A stretch of DNA of 46,964 bases from Comamonas granuli NBRC 101663 (GCF_000739995.1 NZ_BBJX01000019.1:1-46964), one strand, 5' to 3'; counted from the first letter of the stretch, positions 34,622-42,883 are shown. Notes: a model not told the origin generated them from the letters alone. Numbers and translations: made by a program.

Positions 34622-35341
34622 ATGATCACTCTGTGGAAAACCGCCGGCCACGCAGGCGTTTGGGAGGGCCTGTTGCTGAGCCTGTGCCTGGTCAGCGCCG
34701 CCTTCGCGCAAGCAACGGCCGCCGATCCCGATCCGGCAGACACCCGCGCGGCCAGGAGTGCCAGCGCCGCCAGCAAGCATGTCGAGGATGCTGTCAAGAT
34801 CGTCCAGACCATGCGATCCGACGCCAGACTCGACCGCTTGCTGACACAGGCCCAGGGTCTTTTCTTGGTGCCTTCGTACACGCGCATCGCCCTCGGGCTG
34901 GGAGGCGGGGGTGGAGCGGGCCTGCTCCTGGCCAGACTGGCCGACGGCTCCTGGAGTGAGCCGGTCTTCTACCATGTGGGTTCGATCAGCGTGGGCTTGC
35001 AGATCGGGGCGCAATCGGGGCCTGCTGCACTCGTGCTGAACAGCAGCAAAGCGGTGGACGCATTCCGGAAAAACTCCAACTTCTCGCTGAATGCCGATGT
35101 GGGGCTGACCGTGGTGAATTGGTCCGTCGCCTCGTCCGCGGAGGCGGGCGACATCGTGGCATGGTCTTCCAACGTGGGGCTGTTCGGCAATGCCGTCAGC
35201 GCCAGCGTCAGCGACATCATGTTCAGCCGGAACCAGACCGACGCGTTTTACGGCCAATCCGTGCGGCTGGACGATGTTCTGGCCGGCCGCATCGTGACCG
35301 GCAAGGCGGATGGGCTTCGGCAAGCGCTGACCAGCCGCTGA
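34622..35341 (+). CDS. SYLF (Ysc84/DUF500) domain protein, exported
   Basis: The 239-aa product starts with a signal peptide (about residues 1-30; hydrophobic core LLLSLCLVSAAFA). A SYLF domain of about 180 residues follows: AQGLFLVPSYTRIALGLGGGGGAGLLLAR, WSEPVFYHVGSISVGLQIGAQSG and GDIVAWSSNVGLFGNAVSAS. Bacterial SYLF proteins are envelope or periplasmic lipid-associated proteins of mostly unknown function. The start at 34622 was chosen for its GGGAG ribosome site 6 nt upstream and because the signal peptide begins there. It opens the lower-GC stress-like locus. Confidence 0.85.
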   Translation: MITLWKTAGHAGVWEGLLLSLCLVSAAFAQATAADPDPADTRAARSASAASKHVEDAVKIVQTMRSDARLDRLLTQAQGLFLVPSYTRIALGLGGGGGAGLLLARLADGSWSEPVFYHVGSISVGLQIGAQSGPAALVLNSSKAVDAFRKNSNFSLNADVGLTVVNWSVASSAEAGDIVAWSSNVGLFGNAVSASVSDIMFSRNQTDAFYGQSVRLDDVLAGRIVTGKADGLRQALTSR

Positions 35342-35602
35342 GCGCCCAGGCGGCATCACGCCGGCCTGGGCAGGATAGACCGGGTCCGTACTGCACCTGC
35401 GCTTCTTCACATCCGTCGTTTTTGCGGGGGCGGCGGGCCCGGTGCAGGCAGGATTTTTCTGATCACGCCCTCGGAATCCGGCGCGGCGCAGAACAAGGAT
35501 TTCCGAGCGCACGCGGCGCCCGATTCCGATGGTGTGCCGGCGTGACCGCTGGCATGCTCTGCGCATTGGAGATCCCCGTCATCTCCGGCCCTGGAGTCGA
35601 GC
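35342..35602. other. Intergenic region with hairpin, no gene seen
   Basis: The gap between the SYLF and FNR-family genes begins with an inverted repeat, GCCCAGGCGGC pairing with GCCGGCCTGGGC (about 35344-35371), possibly a factor-dependent terminator since no T-run follows. No FNR-like palindrome or convincing small gene was found in the rest. Confidence 0.4.
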
Positions 35603-36463
35603 ATGAATCACCCGCATGACAGCGCGCCGGCGGCGCACGGAGCGAGCGCGCCGGCCGGAGATTCCTCCCCCACAGAACGCGGTAGCTTGGCCGATCTGCT
35701 GCACGTTTTGACCACCGGCGCGCAGAGCCCCTCCAGCGGATTGCCCACCGCCGCCCCCCTGGCCGTCTGCCTCCGGCGGGTGCCGGCCGGCCGGTACCTT
35801 ATGCACGCAGGCGCCCCTTCGGAGGCGCTGTACGTCGTGCGCACAGGCACTTTCAAGATCGCCCACTCCGACGAGGAAGGATATGAGCAGGTACTGGCCT
35901 TTGCAGACCGCGGGGCGCTGCTGGCCTACGACGCTCTGTGCATCAAGCACCACCCCACCAGTGCAGTCGCGTTGGAGGATTCCACGGTGTTCGCGATCCT
36001 GTGGTCCGACCTTGACGGGTTCTGCCGCCAGGTGCCGGCTTTCGAGCGGGAGCTGCACAGGGCGCTGAGCCTTGCGCTCTCGCACACCCATGACCTGCTG
36101 GACATCATGGCAGCGGTGTCTTCGGAGGTGCGCCTGGCGCGGTTCCTGCTGCGGCATTCCAGCCAGTTGGCCGCCAGGGGCCAATCACCGCGCCGCTTCG
36201 TCCTGCGCATGGGCCGCCGGGACCTGGCCAGCATGCTGGGCGTGGCCCACGAAACCGTGAGCCGGGCTTTCACCACGCTTGCCACGGCCGGCCTGCTGCA
36301 GGTCAATGACCGCTACGTCGAGATCCTCGACCTGGAAGGGCTGCGGACATTCTCCCGCAGCACCCGAAGGCCGCCGGAGCAGGCGGCGCCATTAAGGCGG
36401 TCTGGACCGGCGCGCAGAACCGCTGCACGGGCGCCCCCTGGAACGGCGCCACTGCCGCTCTGA
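35603..36463 (+). CDS. Crp/Fnr-family transcriptional regulator
   Basis: The 286-aa protein has a cyclic-nucleotide-binding-type sensor fold (about 52-150; RRVPAGRYLMHAGAPSEALYVVRTGTFKI), a long dimer helix and a C-terminal winged helix (GRRDLASMLGVAHETVSRAFTTLATAGLL). The recognition helix keeps the FNR-type E..SR pattern (Glu217, Ser220, Arg221), predicting TTGA half-sites; residue 216 is His. The N-terminal cysteine cluster that holds the FNR iron-sulfur centre is absent (Cys only at 56, 113 and 141), so direct FNR-type oxygen sensing is unlikely. The 30-residue N-terminus and the 35-residue basic tail look disordered. Confidence 0.88.
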   Translation: MNHPHDSAPAAHGASAPAGDSSPTERGSLADLLHVLTTGAQSPSSGLPTAAPLAVCLRRVPAGRYLMHAGAPSEALYVVRTGTFKIAHSDEEGYEQVLAFADRGALLAYDALCIKHHPTSAVALEDSTVFAILWSDLDGFCRQVPAFERELHRALSLALSHTHDLLDIMAAVSSEVRLARFLLRHSSQLAARGQSPRRFVLRMGRRDLASMLGVAHETVSRAFTTLATAGLLQVNDRYVEILDLEGLRTFSRSTRRPPEQAAPLRRSGPARRTAARAPPGTAPLPL

Positions 36464-36513
36464 CAGCGGCCGTTCTCTCGCCGCAACGCGCCCGCCCTTG
36501 CCTGCGGTGCGTC

Positions 36514-37686
36514 TCAGAGCCTGTTCACAGGGGGTGCCGCTCCAGCAGCGCTTTCCGCCCTTCTGGCCAGAAGACGGCGCCACTCCAGCACGCAGCCCCC
36601 CAGGCCGGCGGCCGTGGTGGCGGTTGTCAGCCAGGACCCGACCACAGGCACGGCCCCCACCACCAGCAGCGCGATCACGGCCACGAGCATCCTGCCGTAG
36701 CCGACCGCCGTGGCGTTGGGCTCGTCGCCCCCCGCGGACGATGGCAATCTGCGCGCCGCAAACAAGGCCCCCATCAACCAGCCCAGCAGCAGCAACGGAG
36801 GGTACAAGGCCAGGATCACCAGCCCCAGCGGGATGCCCAGGAGGGTGAAGAAGAGCAGCACGGACAGCGCCGGCAAGGCCAGCAGGCACAGAGCGCCCAC
36901 GCCCAAAGCCCGCCAAGGGGCCTGTTCAATCTGGCGCGCCGCCTGGCCGGCAAAACCCGAAAACGCCAACAGCAGCACACCGGCCAGGGTCACTATGCCG
37001 AGCAAGCCCATGGACAGCGGCACCATCAACCACCAGGCATTCCAGGTGGGCCAGCCGCCTGCATGCATGGGGCGCCGTCCCTCCCGGCTCCAGCGTGCGT
37101 CGTCGCCGAACAACTGATCGACCCGCTCCAGTGGGCCGGAGACCACGGCGGCCGAGTCCTTGGTGATGGCCGTTGCCGTGTGGCGCAGCGCTCCACCCAC
37201 CCGGGCCTGCGGTCCGAGATCGAGTGTCTCGATGTCCGCCTGGACGCTGCCGCCCACCGATCCATTGAGCACGAGTCGGCGGGCTCGCACATTCAACGCG
37301 CCATCCACCCGGCCATCCACCAACACGGTGCCGCCTGCCATCTCGGCGCGGCCAGCCACTTGTGCGCTGCGCAGGAGCGCAAGATTGCCGCCCGCGGCCA
37401 TGAGGTCGCCACCGACCAGGCTCTCCAGCATGATGTCGCCGCCGGCAGCCCGCACGTCTTCGCCCACGGGCGCACGCACGTCGATCGTGCCCCCCAGAAG
37501 CAGCGCGTCACAGGCCACGGCCTGGTCCACCACCACGCGCCGGCCGATGGCGGTGAAGTCACCCTCCACCACGGTCTGTGGTCGAACCAAGACCCCGAAC
37601 TCCAGCACGTTGCGTTCCGCCGCCCAGGACGGACCCAGCACTGCAGATGCCGACAGGGCCCACAGCAGCGGCAGCGCCATTCTCAT
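36514..37686 (-). CDS. Exported bactofilin-like beta-helix protein with C-terminal membrane domain
   Basis: The 390-aa product has a signal peptide (about 1-22), a repetitive Gly/Val-rich segment (about 28-165), and then hydrophobic helices at about 217-243, 260-282, 284-312 and 331-352. The repetitive part alternates short strands like polymer-forming bactofilin proteins (VEGDFTAIGRRVVVDQAV, VGEDVRAAGGDIMLE, VGGDLMAAGGNLALL). The function is not known; a membrane-anchored scaffold is a guess from fold. It lies 6 bp after the flavodoxin gene and is the last gene of the E1-lipoyl-flavodoxin unit. It converges with the FNR-family gene. Confidence 0.75.
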   Translation of the reverse strand: MRMALPLLWALSASAVLGPSWAAERNVLEFGVLVRPQTVVEGDFTAIGRRVVVDQAVACDALLLGGTIDVRAPVGEDVRAAGGDIMLESLVGGDLMAAGGNLALLRSAQVAGRAEMAGGTVLVDGRVDGALNVRARRLVLNGSVGGSVQADIETLDLGPQARVGGALRHTATAITKDSAAVVSGPLERVDQLFGDDARWSREGRRPMHAGGWPTWNAWWLMVPLSMGLLGIVTLAGVLLLAFSGFAGQAARQIEQAPWRALGVGALCLLALPALSVLLFFTLLGIPLGLVILALYPPLLLLGWLMGALFAARRLPSSAGGDEPNATAVGYGRMLVAVIALLVVGAVPVVGSWLTTATTAAGLGGCVLEWRRLLARRAESAAGAAPPVNRL

Positions 37687-37692
37687 GGTGTT

Positions 37693-38217
37693 TCAGGCGT
37701 GGGCCCGGCCTTGGTCTGCGTCGGATGCCACGCCGGCCGAACCCATCCCCCCGAGCTCCAGCAGGAAGCGGTCCAGCGCCGGGTCGTGCTGGCATTGCTC
37801 GGCGGCGCTTTGCGTCAGCGCCAGCCGCGCCACGGCGGCATGTCCGCACAGGCGCTCCATGCCATCCAGCGCGTCGGTGTACCCGGAGCCGCCGTACGTG
37901 CAAAACATCGCCACCTGGGTGAGGTCGTCGCGATGCCGGTGTATCCACGCGCGCATGGGACTGGACATGTTCCAGAACCACACGGGGGTTCCCAGGATCA
38001 CAAGGTCGTAGTCCCGCGGGTTGTGGCGTGCGGGCTTCAGAGGGGGGCGCCAGCCCAGCATGGCTTCCACAGACGACCGCAGATAGCCGCCTGCTCCCCG
38101 GCGGGAGCCCCGCTCCCCAATGCGTTCCAGGTCGGCATCGCACCGGCGCGCCAGTTCCTGGGCGAGGCGTTTGGTATGGCCCGTGCGGGAGTAATAGACG
38201 ATCAGGATGCGGCCCAT
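37693..38217 (-). CDS. Flavodoxin-family protein
   Basis: The 174-aa protein begins MGRILIVYYSRTGHTKRLAQEL, the FMN phosphate-binding loop of flavodoxins. LVILGTPVWFWNMSSPMRAWI and MFCTYGGSGYTDALDGMERLCG are the loops that flank the isoalloxazine ring. It likely carries electrons or reduces quinones in the cytoplasm. The start at 38217 matches the family; the upstream codons look like read-through. It is 47 bp downstream of the lipoyl-domain gene, an unusual partner that suggests redox coupling to the E1 complex in place of a dihydrolipoamide dehydrogenase; that is inference. Confidence 0.85.
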   Translation of the reverse strand: MGRILIVYYSRTGHTKRLAQELARRCDADLERIGERGSRRGAGGYLRSSVEAMLGWRPPLKPARHNPRDYDLVILGTPVWFWNMSSPMRAWIHRHRDDLTQVAMFCTYGGSGYTDALDGMERLCGHAAVARLALTQSAAEQCQHDPALDRFLLELGGMGSAGVASDADQGRAHA

Positions 38218-38264
38218 GGCAAAACTCCCTTCACGTGCGCGCAAAGCAGCACTTCACGGTGTGT

Positions 38265-38513
38265 CTACGGCGACACCTCCAGCACGGCCAGCGCCTGCCC
38301 GCGCTGGAATCGCTCGCCCGGCTCGACCAGAATGCGGTGTACCCGGCCCGCGGCGGGGGACTCGATATCCAGGGTGCTCTTGACCAGGACGGCCGAAGCC
38401 AGCGCCTGGCCTTGGTGCACCGCCTCACCTTCCTGAACGAGCCAGCGATCGAGCAGGGCTTCGGTCGTTTCGTCGATGCCCTCCCAGGCAGAGACTGGCA
38501 GCGCGATGTTCAT
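38265..38513 (-). CDS. Stand-alone lipoyl-domain carrier protein
   Basis: The 82-aa protein is a single lipoyl/biotinyl domain: WEGIDETTEALLDRWLVQEGEAV, the hairpin ASAVLVKSTLDIESPAAG with modifiable Lys45, and GERFQRGQALAVLEV. Lys followed by S-T-L-D-I-E-S-P aligns with the lipoyl DKA turn rather than the biotinyl MKM motif, so lipoylation is expected. No acyltransferase domain follows. It overlaps the E1 beta stop by one base (38513), so the three E1/lipoyl genes are translationally linked. It would accept the acyl or hydroxyethyl group from the E1 enzyme. Confidence 0.85.
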   Translation of the reverse strand: MNIALPVSAWEGIDETTEALLDRWLVQEGEAVHQGQALASAVLVKSTLDIESPAAGRVHRILVEPGERFQRGQALAVLEVSP

Positions 38514-39553
38514 CAGGCCTCCATGAGCGTCGGCAGTGATTGGCGGGCCAGGTCCTGCACGGCGGCGATCAGGGTCTCGACCTGCGGGATCGCAAACCGC
38601 TCCAGGGGCCGGCTGTAGGGAATGGGCACATTGGGCACTGCCACCCGGCGCACAGGCGCCTTGAGCCGCAGCGTGTCCAGGTTCTCGGCCACGATGGCTG
38701 CGATCTCGCCGGTCAGGCCGAACCCGAGGTAGTCCTCATCGGCGACCAGAAGGCGGCCCGTCTTGCGCACCGACCTGAGAACCGCCTCACGGTCGAGCGG
38801 CACCAGCGCCCGCAGATCGAGGACCTCCACACGGAGGCCGCTCTTCTCCAGAACCTCGGCGGCCAGCAATGCCTTCTGCACCATCTGGCTGAGCGTGACG
38901 ATGGTGACGTCCTCTCCTTCCCTGGCCACACGCGCCTGTCCAAAGGGGACGGTGTAGGACGCCTCGGGCACCTCATTGCTGCTGCCCTCCAGATAGGCCA
39001 TCCAGGGCAGGCCCATGATACCCTTGTGGTACATGAACAGCACCGGGTTGTCGTCCCGGATGGCCTGGATCATCAGCCCCTTGGCGTCATACGCATTGGA
39101 CGGAACAACCACCTTCAGGCCCGGCATGTGGGCGAAGGTGGCATACAGGCACTGGGAGTGCTGGGCGGCATCGTTGTAGCCCCCGCCGATCGCGGTGGTC
39201 AGCACCACCGGAAGTTTCAGGTTCCCCCCGGACATGTAGGTGTTCTTGGCCAGGTGGTTGTAGATCTGGTCCATGCAGACACCGAAGAAGTCCACAAACA
39301 TCAGCTCCGCGATCGGGCGCAGACCCGCCGCCGCCGCGCCGGTGGCCGTGCCGATGAATGCGGTTTCGGAGATGGGGGTATCCATGATCCGCTCCGGCCC
39401 GAACCGGTCCAGCAGCCCGGCAGTGGCACCAAAGATACCGCCGTACCGGCCGATGTCCTCGCCCATGACAAAGACCGACGCATCGCGCTGCATCTCCTGG
39501 CTGATGGCTTCGGCGATTGCCTGTGCCATCGTCAGCTTTCGACTGTTGCTCAT
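38513..39553 (-). CDS. 2-oxoacid/acetoin dehydrogenase E1 component, beta subunit
   Basis: The 346-aa transketolase-type subunit contains AIAEAISQEMQRDASVFVMGEDIGRYGGIFGAT, TPISETAFIGTATGAAAAGLRPIAELMFVDF and a C-terminal domain (GRLLVADEDYLGFGLTGEIAAIV). It belongs to the pyruvate/acetoin dehydrogenase beta family. The start at 39553 (MSNSRKLTM) carries the family N-terminus and has GGAGAG close upstream; the longer frame extends into the E1 alpha end. It works as an alpha2beta2 thiamine diphosphate enzyme with the gene 31 bp upstream. The exact substrate (pyruvate, acetoin or a branched 2-oxoacid) cannot be decided here. Confidence 0.9.
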   Translation of the reverse strand: MSNSRKLTMAQAIAEAISQEMQRDASVFVMGEDIGRYGGIFGATAGLLDRFGPERIMDTPISETAFIGTATGAAAAGLRPIAELMFVDFFGVCMDQIYNHLAKNTYMSGGNLKLPVVLTTAIGGGYNDAAQHSQCLYATFAHMPGLKVVVPSNAYDAKGLMIQAIRDDNPVLFMYHKGIMGLPWMAYLEGSSNEVPEASYTVPFGQARVAREGEDVTIVTLSQMVQKALLAAEVLEKSGLRVEVLDLRALVPLDREAVLRSVRKTGRLLVADEDYLGFGLTGEIAAIVAENLDTLRLKAPVRRVAVPNVPIPYSRPLERFAIPQVETLIAAVQDLARQSLPTLMEA

Positions 39554-39584
39554 TTCGCTCTCCAGAAATGTCGTGCGGCAAAAC

Positions 39585-40592
39585 TCAGACAAAGACGTCC
39601 TGCAAGGCGTCCTGCGGATCGGGATATGGGCTGCGGCGCGCGAACTCGAACGCCTCGGACACGCGCCGTTTGGCCTGCTCGGCAAGACCGGCCGCGGCGG
39701 CTTCGTCCAGATGCCCCTGCCTTTGGAGATACGCGCTCAGTTTCTCGATGGGGTCCGACTTCTTCAATTGCGCGACTTCATCCTTGGGCCGGTACACCTC
39801 GGGGTCCCCCTGGAAGTGGCCCATGTAGCGATCGGTCTTCACCTCGATCAGGGTCGGCCCTGCGCCGCTGCGGGCACGGGCCACCGCCGGCCCGGCAGCT
39901 TCGTAGACCGCCAGCGCATCGTTGGTGGCCACCTTGACGCCAGGCATGCCATACCCGGCGGCACGATCGGCGACCCATTCGATGGACGTGGCGTTCTCCT
40001 TGGCCACGGAAATGGCCCACTTGTTGTCCTCGCACACAAAGATCACGGGCAGCTTCCACAGCGCCGCCAGGTTGAGGGACTCATGAAATGCGCCCTGATT
40101 GGCCGCTCCCTCGCCGAAAAACGCCACCGCGACCCAGTCCTTCTGCAGCTTTCGGGCGGCCAGCGCCGCGCCACAGGCCGGGGGCAGGCTCGCGCCGATG
40201 ATGCCGCTGCAGCTGAACCGGTGGACGGGGTCGAACAAATGCATATGACCGCCCTTGCCCTTGCCCAGGCCGGTGGCCTTCCCAAACATCTCGGCAGCCA
40301 TGCGGTCCATCGGCACCCCCTTGGCAATGGCAAAGTGGTGCGGGCGGTGGGTGCCCACCACGGTATCGGTCTGCTGGAGGTGCGCGCAGACCCCCACCGC
40401 CACGGGCTCCTGGCCTGCCGCCAGATGCATCTCTCCTGGCACCGGCCCTGCACCGATGTCGAAGGCCAGCCCTTTCTGGATGTGGGGCGGCAGCTTTCCC
40501 TCAAGGTAGACAGACGCCATGGTCTCTTCGAAGTGCCTGATCTCCAGCATGCGTTCGAACATCCAGAGCAGGGTCGATTCACTCGCTTGCAT
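39585..40592 (-). CDS. 2-oxoacid/acetoin dehydrogenase E1 component, alpha subunit
   Basis: The 335-aa thiamine diphosphate-binding subunit shows the GDG-type motif GEG (160-162) ending at Asn190 (CEDNKWAIS), plus GTHRPHHFAIAKG, GKGKGGHMHLFD and YMGHFQGDPEVYR of acetoin/pyruvate E1 alpha proteins. Two ATGs are 6 nt apart (40598, 40592). GAGGAG abuts the first and sits 6 nt before the second, so 40592 (MQASEST) is chosen. This start lies inside a 37-codon upstream frame, suggesting coupling. The gene order alpha-beta-lipoyl is that of aco/pdh operons but lacks E2 and E3 genes. Confidence 0.9.
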   Translation of the reverse strand: MQASESTLLWMFERMLEIRHFEETMASVYLEGKLPPHIQKGLAFDIGAGPVPGEMHLAAGQEPVAVGVCAHLQQTDTVVGTHRPHHFAIAKGVPMDRMAAEMFGKATGLGKGKGGHMHLFDPVHRFSCSGIIGASLPPACGAALAARKLQKDWVAVAFFGEGAANQGAFHESLNLAALWKLPVIFVCEDNKWAISVAKENATSIEWVADRAAGYGMPGVKVATNDALAVYEAAGPAVARARSGAGPTLIEVKTDRYMGHFQGDPEVYRPKDEVAQLKKSDPIEKLSAYLQRQGHLDEAAAAGLAEQAKRRVSEAFEFARRSPYPDPQDALQDVFV

Positions 40593-40692
40593 ACTCATCT
40601 CCTCGGCTGGGGGCCCACGGGCGCAGAAAGCTGCGCAATGCCGGGTCAAAGGGATCGCCCAGCAGCAGGTCCCTTGTTCTGACTCCGTTCAT
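40579..40692 (-). CDS. Small ORF (37 aa) overlapping the E1 alpha start
   Basis: The frame begins MNGVRTRDLLLGDPFDPALR and runs to 40579, overlapping E1 alpha by 14 bp. It has a strong ribosome site (GAGGAG, 6 nt before the ATG at 40692), better than many genes here. The segment around DPFDPALRSFLRPW faintly resembles the variable N-terminus of Hsp20 small heat-shock proteins, so it may be a truncated hsp20. It could equally be a leader peptide that couples translation of E1 alpha. No database support is available to me. Confidence 0.45.
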   Translation of the reverse strand: MNGVRTRDLLLGDPFDPALRSFLRPWAPSRGDEYASE

Positions 40693-40778
40693 TGGTGACT
40701 CCTCGTGGCAGTGGAATGGCGGGGCAGATCCCCAAACCCCCAGCGTCCCCATGATCACCCCCGAGGCATCCCAGGGCA

Positions 40779-40792
40779 TTGAGTACACTCAA
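40779..40792. promoter_or_regulatory. Perfect FNR-like palindrome TTGAG-TACA-CTCAA
   Basis: TTGAGTACACTCAA is a perfect 14-bp palindrome with FNR-type geometry (5-4-5), embedded in ATTGAGTACACTCAAT. It lies between the alcohol dehydrogenase gene and the small ORF/E1 alpha genes, upstream of the E1-lipoyl-flavodoxin unit, and is the best of three such sites in this locus. Confidence 0.6.
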
Positions 40793-40885
40793 TCCGAAGG
40801 ACAGAGGCCCGCGCTGCAAGCGCCGGCCATCCCGCATGCGGCGCAAGGCCCCCAGCGCACGCGCGGATGCCTGGGACCTCTGCGG

Positions 40886-41896
40886 TCACTGCGCGCCGCT
40901 GCGCATGGACAGGACTGCAGCGCCCTGAATGTCGCCCCGGCGCAAGCGATCCAGCGCCTGGTTGGCGTCCTCCAGCGCAAAGACGTGGACCTGCGCCTTC
41001 AACGGCGCCTGTGCCACCAGCGCAAAGAACTCCTCGCCATCCCGCCTGGTCAGGTTGGCGACCGAGCGCAGCACTCTCTCGCCCCAGAGCAGTGCGTACG
41101 GGAACGAGGGGATATCGCTCATGTGGATGCCAGCGCACACCACGCAACCACCGGGTCTGATGTGCCGCAGGGCCGTCGGGACCAGACTGCCGTCCGGTGC
41201 GAAGATCAACGCCGCATCCAGCAGAGAGGGCGGCGCCTCGTCCGCGCCACCGGCCCACACGGCACCAAGCGACCTCGCGAACGCTTGCGTGCTCTCGTCA
41301 CCCGGTCTGGTGAGCGCATACACCTCGCATCCCCACCGGCGAGCCAGTTGGGTGACCAGATGGCCCGCAGCCCCGAAGCCGTACACCCCCAGGCGCTGCG
41401 CAGATCCAGCGAGGCGAGCTGCCCGATAGCCGATCAGGCCGGCGCACAGCAGAGGCGCCAACTCCTCGGCCGCCGGGCCCTCGGGCAATGCAAAACAGTA
41501 GCGCTGATCTGCCAGCGTGTATTGCGCGAAGCCCCCTGGGATCTGGTAGCCGGTGAACCGGGCCTGCGTGCACAGGTTCTCCTGCCCGGCACGACAATAG
41601 CGGCATGCGCCGCAGGTCCAGCCCAACCAGGGCACACCGACACGCTGGCCTATCGTCCAGCGATCCACCGCCGCACCGATGGCCGCCACGCGGCCGACAA
41701 TCTCGTGCCCCGGCGTCATGGGCAGGACCATGTCCGGCAGCTCCCCATCCACCAGATGGAAATCGGTCCGGCAGACCCCGCACGCCTCCACGGCGATCAA
41801 GATCTGTTCTGGTCCAGGCCGCGGCACCGGACATGGAACGAGGCGAAGTCCCTGGCCTGGATGCTCCAGCACCATGGCTCTCATCAGCGCGTCCAT
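40886..41896 (-). CDS. Zinc-dependent alcohol dehydrogenase
   Basis: The 336-aa MDR-family enzyme has the catalytic zinc ligands Cys42 (ACGVCRTDFH) and His64-Glu65 (TPGHEIVG), the structural zinc lobe CGACRYC...NLC (from Cys95), and the NAD(P) motif YGFGAAGHLVTQLA. It matches the AdhA-like group that interconverts short-chain alcohols and aldehydes. The start at 41896 (MDALMRAM) has TGAGGG about 7 nt upstream; MRAMVLE four codons later is an alternative. It lies 40 bp after the response regulator gene. An aldehyde product could be linked to the neighbouring E1 system, but this is speculative. Confidence 0.9.
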   Translation of the reverse strand: MDALMRAMVLEHPGQGLRLVPCPVPRPGPEQILIAVEACGVCRTDFHLVDGELPDMVLPMTPGHEIVGRVAAIGAAVDRWTIGQRVGVPWLGWTCGACRYCRAGQENLCTQARFTGYQIPGGFAQYTLADQRYCFALPEGPAAEELAPLLCAGLIGYRAARLAGSAQRLGVYGFGAAGHLVTQLARRWGCEVYALTRPGDESTQAFARSLGAVWAGGADEAPPSLLDAALIFAPDGSLVPTALRHIRPGGCVVCAGIHMSDIPSFPYALLWGERVLRSVANLTRRDGEEFFALVAQAPLKAQVHVFALEDANQALDRLRRGDIQGAAVLSMRSGAQ

Positions 41897-41936
41897 GGGG
41901 GTGCCCTCATCGGTCGGAGTGCACTGCCCATGGCTT

Positions 41937-42707
41937 TCAGCACGCCGTATCCGCGTGATCCACGCAGGTGCCCACACCAGGGCACCCGGGAGGTCCTGCC
42001 ATGAGGTCCTGCCCCAGTCTGTGCTCCAGGCCGAAGCGCACCAGTGCCGCGGTCGATGGCAGTCGCAGCTTGTCCTGGATATGCCTCTTGTGCGTGCTGA
42101 CGGTCTTGATCGACAGGCTCAAGGCGTGGGCAATTTCCATGGGGCGCTGGCCGTCGACAATGCGCTGAAGAATGTCCAGCTCACGATTTGACAATGACTG
42201 GACCTCCGGCGCCTGCGCTTGGCCATTGAGCTCCAGCACGACCCTGTCGGCCGCATGGCTCGACAGATAGACGCCGCCCAAGGCCACCTTGCGAATCGCT
42301 GCCATCAGTTCGGTGGGCGTGGCATCCATGGTGAGGTATCCCCGTGCTCCCGCCTTCAGTGCACGGACGATGTACTGCTCCTGGCAGTGCAGGGCGAGCA
42401 CAAGCACCGCGACCTTGCCGAACTCTGCCTGGATCCGCCGCGTCAATTCCAGCCCGTTGATGGCCGGCGCGGTCAGATCGATGATGGCCACGTCCACCGG
42501 CTCGCGGCGCAGAATGTCCAGCGCCTGGGGGCCAGACTGCGCCTCCAAGATCGTCCAGCTCTCTTTTTGCGCGGAAAACAAGCTCTTGAGGCCTTCTCGC
42601 ACCAAAGCGAGGCCATCCACCAGCAACAATCTGGGTGCTGACAAGAACTTCTGCTCGCGCAAGGTGGTCCTCCAGAGGCATCGCCGCGTGACTGCGAAGT
42701 GATGCAT
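41937..42707 (-). CDS. NarL/LuxR-type response regulator with degenerate receiver
   Basis: The 256-aa protein has a receiver domain (about 25-145) and a LuxR helix-turn-helix (LSNRELDILQRIVDGQRPMEIAHALSLSIKTVSTHKRHIQDKL, 172-214). The phospho-acceptor Asp77 (IIDLTAP) remains. The acidic pair is D31-G32 rather than Asp-Asp, the conserved Thr/Ser is Ala105 (VLALH), and the conserved Lys is Met127 (YLTMDA). Such a receiver may not respond to phosphorylation normally. No histidine kinase gene is nearby. The C-terminal extension (GPPGCPGVGTCVDHADTAC) contains two cysteines and is not typical. Confidence 0.85.
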   Translation of the reverse strand: MHHFAVTRRCLWRTTLREQKFLSAPRLLLVDGLALVREGLKSLFSAQKESWTILEAQSGPQALDILRREPVDVAIIDLTAPAINGLELTRRIQAEFGKVAVLVLALHCQEQYIVRALKAGARGYLTMDATPTELMAAIRKVALGGVYLSSHAADRVVLELNGQAQAPEVQSLSNRELDILQRIVDGQRPMEIAHALSLSIKTVSTHKRHIQDKLRLPSTAALVRFGLEHRLGQDLMAGPPGCPGVGTCVDHADTAC

Positions 42708-42883
42708 CCATCCGACCCGGGATCGGCCATCCAGCCGGCCTCATGCATCCACACCGCTTTCTGTGCGCATGATAGGCAGCGGCCGCGATCTTGCGGCGTC
42801 CGGTTCCACTTGTTTCAACTAAGACAAGCCGCTAACCAATTTTGGAGGACCTCCGACGCCTCCTGCACTGGCCCCCGCAAAGC

